From Rotaria sordida (Eukaryota > Rotifera > Eurotatoria > Philodinida > Philodinidae): a DNA stretch of 64,000 nucleotides. A program made the position numbers and the translations under genes. Under the pieces are notes generated by a model, which ran no database searches, was not told where the DNA came from, and saw nothing but the letters and a program-made list of their open reading frames with translations. Of the stretch, positions 56,470-64,000 are shown piece after piece; the stretch's first letter is position 1, and the number at the start of each line of letters is the position of its first letter. The stretch is from the NCBI GenBank assembly GCA_905250125.1, contig CAJNOL010000555.1, positions 31,381-95,380 on the forward strand, given 5' to 3'.

Positions 56470-59368
56470 ATGGCAACAACCTATCGTTCACGTGGTAAAT
56501 TAATTCTTCAAGAAAAATTTTCATATTTTTTTATATTTTATTAGAAACTGTACGTCTTGAACCAACATCACGTGTGGTTCCTACGAATTATACTTATGAT
56601 CAACCAAATATACTTCGACAACAACAACAACAACAACCTCAAGTGTAAATAATCATATATATATATACATAAATTAATACAAAAAAAAAAAAAAACATTT
56701 TTCTTTTAGAAACATTGTTGTAACAGAACCTGGTCAAGATGTATGGCAATTTGAACATCCATGGTCAACTACACTTTGTTCATGTTGTACAAACATGAAA
56801 CTATGTAATATATTATTTCTTTTATTGTTTTATTAATGTATAATTTTTTGATTTTTTTTGTTTTCAAAGGTTGTTTTGCTTTCTTTTGTCCATGTTGTTT
56901 TGAATATAAGTTATACAAACAGGCCGGAGAGAATATATGTGGATGTATGTGTCCTGGTTCACGATTTGCATTAAGAACAAAAATTCGTACAGCATTTCGT
57001 ATTGAAGTAATTATGTCTATAATTTTTACCTTGACATATTTAAACATTACAGAGCAACATAAAGCCTTATATTGAAAATTCTTTGCTTAAAATTAAAAAG
57101 AGAAGCCAACATAGATTTCAATTCGTGACACGATATTTCCGCGCACGACATTTCCGCGCCGACTTTTCCGCGCACGACACTTCCGCGCAGCAACACTACC
57201 GCGCGCGACACTTCCGCGCAAATGAATTTTCTTCTCTTCTGTTTATGTTGAGCTAATGCTAGAGAAATCACGTGGATTGCTACAAGAATCATCTGGGATG
57301 ATACGGAAATCACCTATGATGCTACAGGGATCATATATGATACTGGAGGGATTGCCTGGGATGTTACGGAAATCACCTATGATGTTACAAGGATCATATA
57401 TGATACTGGAGGGATTGCCTGGGATTGCCTGGGATGCTAAAGGATTGCATGGGATTGCTAGAGGAATCATCTGAAATGCTAGGGGATTGCCTGAGATGCT
57501 AGATGCACCACCTACGATACTAAACACATCTATTGGTGATGCATGTAGAATCCCAGATGACCCCTTCAGTAACTCAGGTGATCCATCGAGCATCCCAAGC
57601 AATACGTCTAGTATCTCGGGCGATGATTCTAGCATCCAGAGCAATGTCTCTACTATCTCGGGCGATGTGTCTAGCATTCCAGATGATCCTTCGAGCATCC
57701 CAGGTGAACTTACAAGCAGTTCAGGTGATTCCCCTAGCATCCCAGGCGATGTGTCTAGTATCTCCGATGATGATTCTAGCATTCCAGGCGACGTCTCTAG
57801 CATCTCAGATGATCCCTCCAGCACCATAAACGATCAGTCTAGCATCCCAGATGATTCCTGTAGCAATCCAGATGATCCTTCTAGCATCTCAGGTGATTCC
57901 ACTAATATCATAGATGATTCCTCTAGCATTAACCCAACATAAACAGAAGAGAAAAAATTCATTTGCGCGGAAGTGTCGCGCGCGGTAGTGTTGCTGCGCG
58001 GAAGTGTCTTGCGCGGAAAAGTCGGCGCGGAAGTGTCGGCGCGGAAATGTCGTGCGCGGAAACGTCGGTGAACCATTTCAATTGCACATAAAAAGTCTCT
58101 TTTTCTTTTTCATGAATATAGAAAGTATTTTGATAATTTTGAATGAAGTAGTAGCGATTCATTCATATACAATTTTACGTCGTACTTCAATAAATATAAT
58201 ACAATAGCAGGAATAGTTTTTTTCAAGGTCTGATGTATAAGAAATTTATCAAAATTTCCTTCGCTTTACTCAAATAAATTGAATTCAGATATTCGACAAG
58301 TAAAAAAAAAACAACATCACTAAACGGTTGGTCATCCTCTGATCGCAACATATTGTGGTATACTGATAGGTGTTCTGAGCGGCAATCTACTTCTGGTATA
58401 TCGGCGGTAGTGCAAAAAACAACGTGCGATATGGGGATATTCCACTTGTTTGATTAGTTAATATATTCGAGTCTTAAGGTCCCTTCAAAAAAAAAGTCGC
58501 ATTCCGCTAGAGTCATCGAAATTGAAATAAATTCATGAAGAAATAGTCCGTCATTTGTTCTTTCATATGCGATAAGAATTTTTATTTTGCATCTCTTTTT
58601 TTCGTCACCCCCTATTCGAAAAAGAAGTCATTTTTTGTTTTTCTTAGAACGTGGGTTCAACGACGTATCTCCAGCAGAACTCTATCATAGTAAAAAATAA
58701 AGTCGAAATATTTTTTTTGTCTGAAAGCTTGCGTCGAGGACTAGCTCTCCTGATGATCTCTTTTTAAAATACGCCTTTTTATTACTCTTCACTTAAAAAG
58801 TAAGAGTTCAAAAAAAGAGCCATGAGAGGAGCTAGCCCTAGGCACAAGCCTTCAAACAAAAAAAAAATTTTTAATGTATAAAATGAAGACCCACAGTGAA
58901 ATCTAGGAGATACGATAGAGCTATTTTTGACCCTAGTTTGGTGAATATCTCTATCAAACGTCATGATATAGTGCTGAAACTTTTACCATAGTCATTGCTC
59001 ACCAGCCCAAATATATCTTGAAAGCTTCGCGTTATTTGGATGTTCTTGGACTGAGATCGATTTTTGAGGGGGATGGCCGTAACCTGTTTCAGTTGAATTC
59101 TTTTCCAATCGGTTGACAAATTGTTTATCTTTATTGAATGAAGAAAACTGAGAGACACTCGGTATTAATACATATCTAGTGTAAATAAAATAATAATCAT
59201 TTTCAATCTTCATTTGAAAAAAAAACTGTTGTAATTATTATCCATTTCGAAACAATTGTTTATTTATTTATTTAGGGTGATCTATGTAATGATTGTTGTG
59301 TTTCGACATTTTGTCCATGTTGTAGCGCGATTCAAATGGCTCGCGAATTATATTATCAAGGTCTTTAA
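56470..59368 (+). CDS. PLAC8/cornifelin-family Cys-rich protein, five exons
   Basis: Exons 56470-56494, 56545-56644, 56710-56804, 56870-57006, 59276-59368; 450 nt, 149 aa, all in frame. The N-terminal 45 residues are Gln/Pro-rich. The PLAC8 domain follows with L-C-S-C-C-T-N, C-C-F-A-F-F-C-P-C-C, G-C-M-C-P-G and C-N-D-C-C-V-S-T-F-C-P-C-C, then Q-M-A-R-E-L, all family landmarks. Known of the family: small Cys-rich, often membrane-associated proteins with diverse roles in growth, differentiation and metal handling. The first three introns are 50-65 bp; the fourth is 2269 bp because it holds a foldback transposon (57124-58074) and other AT-rich DNA. Confidence 0.9.
57115..57123. repeat. 9-bp target duplication, left copy
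   Basis: ATTTCAATT, repeated exactly at 58075-58083 beyond the foldback element. Confidence 0.82.
57124..58074. mobile_element. Foldback/Mutator-like element with minisatellite core
   Basis: 951 bp between 9-bp direct repeats. The ends (about 120-140 bp) are inverted copies built of 15-bp units such as CACTTCCGCGCACGA, very GC-rich against this AT-rich background. Inside, from about 57253, lie head-to-head arrays of a 21-bp unit (TCTAGCATCCCAGGTGATTC plus one base): minus orientation to about 57510, plus orientation from about 57540 to 57930. Tandem repeats within long inverted ends are typical of foldback elements; a 9-bp duplication is typical of foldback and Mutator-like elements. It sits in intron 4 of the PLAC8-like gene. 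No transposase is present. Confidence 0.85.
58075..58083. repeat. 9-bp target duplication, right copy
   Basis: ATTTCAATT, matching 57115-57123. Confidence 0.82.
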
Positions 59369-59536
59369 ATTCGATTATATATATATATAAAAACATGATC
59401 AATAAAATATATATTTATTATCTTTCTTTTTTTTTTATAATTCAATAGAAGAAAAAAAAATAAATCTTGATTAAAAATTTTTTTTTTTTTTGAAAAATGT
59501 ATTTATACATACAAAGTTGAAAAAGAAAAAGCAAAC

Positions 59537-62500
59537 TTAAAGTTGATTAAGAAATTTTTGTGCTTGATAAAGTGATTGACAGGTTTGTCTTTCGAAAAAA
59601 AGTTTTTTTAAATTAAGTTCAACACGTGTTAATCTATGTTTATTAAATAATGTTTTCAATGCTGTCCACATATATGCTTGATAAAGTTCATTTTTTGATT
59701 TTATTGATTTAAACCAAAGACATAAATGTATACAATTACTTACAAGTAATATTGATGGACGCTATGAAAAATAAATAAATAAATACATATCAAAATATAA
59801 AAATCTGTTAGCCGTAATCCTTATAAGATGAATATGTGAAACATGATGAAATTGCTGACATTATAAAAGAAAGAATTAACTAACATAGATTTCTGTTTGT
59901 AAATTCCTATCTAATGTCCAAGGCTCTCGATTGTTTTTGAGAGTGGGAGGGGCACACACTATTCATAAACTTTCGCACACAGTCTGTTAACGAAAGCTTT
60001 TTAGAAATAGCTACCGAAAATTTCCTAGTGTTTCATAGAAAGTCGTGATCGGACCCAACGGGGGGGGGCGGGGGGGTAGCTTTGGAAAGATTCCCCTATC
60101 CCCCTTCAGAGATGAGCCAAATCTCGGAAAAAGTTCCGTACACAAAAACAAAACCGGGGCCAAGGGGGGAGGGGGTGTAGCTTGCGAAGATCCCTCGAAC
60201 AGCGTCTATTTAAAAATTTTCCAGACCATATTCAAAAATTTGCCGGACAATACTCAAAAATTTGCCAGACAGTAAAACAGATTTTCAACTTATGGAGGGG
60301 GCTGGACCCCCCCCCCCCCCCCCACATCGAGGGTCTTGCTAATGTCTACGAATATCAATGATGAAAGATGATAATCATAATAGATTACAGTCAATGTATG
60401 ACTACCATAGTACATGAGAAGTAAATGACAATGTTAAAGTATTTGTCATCGGTTGTAACAGATGAGTGGTGTGTACTAAGATGTCTGTGAGGAGAAGTGG
60501 AGGCTAAATTTTTTCTTCTATACTGCAACATTCCTTTTAGATAAAAAGAGTATTGAAGTATAGGGGTAGAAATTTGGACCCCATCCCCTCTTACCCCCTC
60601 CCCCTCGTGTTTTACATTTTAATTGTACTAATAACTTTTAGATTGTGTTTAATAAAAAATACCTTTTCCGGATTTTTTCGAAGCATTGAATATACAAGTT
60701 GTTCAATAATTGGAGGTGCTTTTGATGACAATGATGGTAATTTTTCATCATCATAATTATCTTGTCGAAGTAAACCATGAAAAAATGGATTTTTTTGAGA
60801 AAAAAATTCATAACATAAAGTACCACTTGCCCAAAGATCAGATTTACTATAATCCAGATAACATTTTGGACCTGGTTGACATGTTAAAATCTAAAAAAAA
60901 AGAATAAATTTTATTTCATTTTTATCATAGCAAAAATGAAAATCCAGAATTTACTTCAGGTGCCATTAATGCAAGATTTCCACCTTTAGAAATTTCATCA
61001 ATTTGATATAAAACTTTTAAATCTGGTGGATGATAAAGTGCACAACCAAAATCTGCTAATACTAATTCACCTGTTTCATTACATATAAGTAAATTATCAC
61101 TTTTTAAATCTCGATGAACAATTGAATGATTATTTAAATATAATAAAGCTTCTAATAATTGTGAAAAAAGTAATAAACGTTCATGAATATTTGGTTTATT
61201 TAATTGTATATATTGATTTAATGTTAAATCATATCGTCTCATAACAATAAATAATGTTTTATTTCGACCAAAACTATCCGGTGATAAACGTGTTGGAATA
61301 GCCATTGGATAATATTCATGTGCTTCATTTAATAATGGAAATGAATCAACAAAACATGAATACATACGAACAACATTTGGATGATAAAAACATTTACGTA
61401 ATGGTAATAATTCTTTTTCCATAGCTTTTTCAATTGCTTCTGCATTTGATTGAATACCATAATTAAATAACATTTTTATTGCTAAATTAAATTGACCAGC
61501 TAGAAAGAAAGAAAAAAATACACACACAATCAAAGAAACTTGTTTTTTTTGTAATAAATAGAATATTTTACCTGGTAAAACATCTGAATTCATATTAGAC
61601 GATTGAATCATACTTGTCGATACTCGATATCGAACTAGAATTATATAATAAAAATTATTAGCATAATTCTTGTGAGATTAAAATGTGAAATACAATATAA
61701 CTGCTATTGTTCATTACAAGAAGATTGTTTTCTATCAACAATGTTTATCACGATATGTGGAAAGTTCAAATTTTTATCTTCGTTTCAGTCAAAACGATCA
61801 TTTTACATACTCTGTTATGATACAAAACTCAATTCAGATTTGATCTTCTAAAGAAATCTTTAATTTCATATTCACATGAAAAAAAAAAACATAATCAAAC
61901 AAAAATAAATTCTTTTTGATGATTAAAATATTTCTATTAGATTATTTGTTAACAATAAGAAAAATGTTTCTAATATTAATTACTTCCGATTTTCTAAAAA
62001 CAGGAAATTCATTTTTTTGTTGTTTTTGATTCTCAATCGGAACACTATATCTAAACTAGTTATTATCAAAAACAAAATCACCTTCTTTTAATGTCAGTTC
62101 ATTGAGTCGATCTTCATTAATATCATTATGAATTTCATTGATATCTTCATATGATGAAGATGATGATGATGATGATGATGAAATATTTGATGATTGACGT
62201 GAAAGTATTTCAATATCACTTTCATTTGTATGGTTTTCTAATTGTATTTTAGAATTTGATGGTATAGTATTAGATGATGATGATGATCGAAGTCGTGCTT
62301 CATATACAGCTGCATTACAACCACAACCAAGTAAACGACCTAATTCATAATCGTCGAGTGATGCTCGACTATATTTTTCATCTTCATTATTAAATTGATC
62401 CACGATAGTTGTTTTAGAAAGAAGATTACCAATTTTATTCAATGTTTCATTAAGATGAAAATTATCAATAGATGATTGTTGAACAAATGAATAACCAAGT

Positions 62501-63373
62501 AGACCCAAAATAAAACGAGAACTACTTGGTGCTAAAAAAAGAAAATAACAAAGAATAAGATCAAATTTCAAAATAGATATTATTTTTTCATTATAGAAAA
62601 TTCTTTAGAAGAGAATAGACTAATCTTTAAAGAAATATTTTCTTAATGTGCGTGGTTGTTCTTTTCTTTTCTCTTCTATTCGTTCACTTTATATATATAT
62701 GTAACTGAAAGTAACATGACTACTTTTTGTAATCTAATGCGTAGGAGAAGAGAAGTTAAAATAATTCGAATCGGAAATTGTTTTTCTTACACTTTAGTTA
62801 AATACTAGAAGTTATTTAAAAAAAAAAAAAAACAAGATTGATTGCTTCATGAAATTTAAATAAATTAGTAACTATACATTTTATTCAAGAAGAAAACATA
62901 CGTCTACTCTTATAGATAAATATTACATATAGAAAGAATAACAATGATGTGAAATATTCAAAGAAAAAAGAGAATGTTTTAAAACTAATAGAATAAATAC
63001 TTTAATTTAAATTTGTCTACTCAATTGACAAGATTAAAAAACTTAGCATATTTGTTTCGTCTAATGGTTATATCGTATAAAACAATTGAAAAAAATACAA
63101 ACCAGCAAAAAATAATCGTCGTTTAATTTCATTTAAAGCTAAACGAAATGGCATTAAATGTGAAAGATTTTGTCCATTTGATGAAATAAAAATTGAACGA
63201 TAAATTGAAGGAAATAAATAAAATCTTTGAGGATGTTTTGAATAAATTTGATGAATTTTATTCAAATGAGGTTTTTGATTATTAATACGATTAATAAATA
63301 TAGGTTTAAATGGACGAGAAATAACTGCTCGACTAAGTCGAACAATTAATGAAGCTGTACCTTTAAATACCAT
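59537..63373 (-). CDS. PINK1: PINK1-like mitochondrial Ser/Thr kinase, six exons
   Basis: Exons (minus) 63103-63373, 62082-62531, 61572-61634, 60955-61499, 60663-60890, 59537-59761; 1782 nt, 593 aa, in frame at every junction and close to the size of human PINK1. The ATG at 63373 opens a basic, acid-free N-terminus like a mitochondrial presequence; a hydrophobic stretch lies near 93-107. The kinase starts at D-Y-E-L-G-R-L-L-G-C-G (151-161); K270 is in A-I-K-M; catalytic H390-R-D-L-K-S-D-N; D411-F-G; and G-G-N-L-A-L-M-A-P-E (434-443), a PINK1 hallmark. D-Y-S-K-S-D-L-W-A follows, then the PINK1-specific C-terminal extension. Two Ser-rich inserts sit in the N-lobe (about 172-220). Known role: senses damaged mitochondria and phosphorylates ubiquitin and parkin. 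Intron 5 (901 bp) is repeat-filled; the others are 62-571 bp. Confidence 0.93.
60060..60323. repeat. G-run/C-run bounded segment in PINK1 intron 5
   Basis: Nine G, a C and seven G at 60060-60076, and seventeen C at 60307-60323, bound about 230 bp with further G-rich strings (AAGGGGGGAGGGGGTG near 60160) and two copies of CAAAAATTTGCC(G/A)GACA. The runs are inverted partners, so they may be ends of a small element. Homopolymer length may be inexact in the assembly. Confidence 0.5.
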
Positions 63374-63386
63374 TATATATAAAAAT

Positions 63387-63388
63387 CT
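63387..63388 (-). promoter_or_regulatory. Splice acceptor just upstream of the PINK1 start
   Basis: On the minus strand a long pyrimidine tract ends TTTGTTGTAG, 13 nt before the ATG at 63373. No upstream coding exon is needed, so this could be a trans-splice site. Confidence 0.5.
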
Positions 63389-63487
63389 ACAACAAATGCA
63401 GATAAAGACAAACAAGAAAAAAAAATTATGAATTATATATTTCGAAATAAGAAAAAGAAGAAAACAACTAATTTAGAAATAAATAAA

Positions 63488-63610
63488 TCAATGTTTACGA
63501 TATTTTTTTAATGATTGATTTTTATCTAATCGTTTTGATGAAATACGATCATGAATTGTTTTATTTACATTTAATTGATTATCTTTTGGTAAAATTTGAA
63601 CAATACGTTG

Positions 63611-63648
<38 letters not shown>

Positions 63649-64000
63649 TATTATTTTGTAATGATTCATTTGTACGACGTTTTTTTATTAATTGTCGTAA
63701 ATCAAAATTATCAGAATTTAATTTAACTGTTATTGAAACAGGATGTTCTTTAATAGATGAAGATTTTTTAGATTCATTTTCTTTTCGTTGTTTTATTTCT
63801 TTTGAAGATAATTTATTATGATTTTGTTCATTATAATTAGAAGTTTTTTTTAATGATTGATCTTTCGAATGATTTATTATTAATTTTTGTTCATCTTGTA
63901 TAAGTAAATCATCATCTTGTATAGGACAATTAACAATAAGTGCATCATCATCATTATTATTTAAAATATCTTGTGGAAAACGTTCATCAATATCACTAAT
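63488..64000 (-). CDS. Unknown Asn-rich protein, C-terminal part (5' end outside window)
   Basis: A 170-codon frame open at the right edge, ending at TGA 63488-63490. It is polar and highly charged, with acidic patches (N-N-D-D-D, Q-D-D-D), Lys-rich stretches and an Asn run of about eleven residues encoded by an ATT (AAT) microsatellite at 63611-63642. A more ordered stretch reads V-S-I-T-V-K-L-N-S-D-N-F-D-L-R-Q-L-I-K-K-R-R, followed after the Asn run by R-I-V-Q-I-L-P-K. I do not recognise the family. The bias to AAT/AAA codons matches neighbouring genes, which supports coding. It lies upstream of PINK1 on the same strand. Confidence 0.6.

Noticed and set aside
57243-57942. Overlapping long frames on both strands (194 and 151 codons) as a Ser/Asp-rich protein gene
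   Set aside because: They arise from a 21-bp minisatellite lacking stops in those frames, inside a foldback element in an intron.
63511-63726. Plus-strand frame with a Tyr run
   Set aside because: It is the shadow of the Asn run in the minus-strand gene; the ATT microsatellite gives both.

Overview
The window looks like nuclear DNA of a bdelloid rotifer (Adineta/Rotaria type); this is an inference. The signs are: AT-rich DNA with protein genes cut by short introns, mostly about 50-100 bp with clean GT..AG ends; animal genes (PINK1, a STARD10-like START protein, a PLAC8/cornifelin protein, an NHL-repeat secreted protein); arginine-type ADP-ribosyltransferase (ART) domains fused to kinesin-light-chain-like TPR repeats, a fusion I associate with bdelloids; many small DNA transposons; scattered tracts close to TGTGGG, which I recall as the Adineta telomere repeat; and pyrimidine-AG acceptors just upstream of several start codons, as expected with spliced-leader trans-splicing.

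Layout. 1-2632 (minus): an ART-TPR gene running off the left edge, its TPRs encoded by ten almost uniform 126-bp repeats. 2.7-11 kb: no intact gene; a degraded direct duplication of about 2 kb, a GT-rich tract and one cullin-like exon. 11-17.4 kb: a transposon cluster with an intact mariner, an unusual tRNA-like gene, a dead Tc1/IS630-like transposase split by a TTAA-flanked MITE and ending in GT-rich repeats, then three nested inverted repeats. 17.4-19.6 kb: an intact secreted Cys-rich/Thr-rich/NHL gene. 19.7-28.9 kb: a CACGAT-rich element, an ABCC pseudogene fragment, a 66-aa gene, a foldback and a lone hAT end. 28.9-36.1 kb: a second ART-TPR gene with a myristoylation-type N-terminus, broken by an apparently complete, intron-containing hAT transposon (perfect 8-bp target duplication) and by one in-frame stop. 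36.3-37.4 kb: debris of a third ART gene and an SH3-like exon. 38.9-40.1 kb: an intronless methyltransferase-like gene. 43.5-64 kb: a gene-richer part with a four-helix membrane protein (minus), a six-exon GMC oxidoreductase, a six-exon START protein, a second four-helix protein, a five-exon PLAC8 protein, a six-exon PINK1 (minus) and the 3' end of an Asn-rich gene (minus).

I joined exons by hand. Each listed multi-exon model keeps frame across all junctions and gives a whole number of codons, which supports them strongly. Functions come from motifs read by eye; no searches were run. The most interesting material is the mobile DNA: elements caught with exact target duplications inside genes, including a foldback element with a 21-bp minisatellite core and a 9-bp target duplication in the PLAC8 intron, and a recurring family of GT-rich, telomere-like hairpins.
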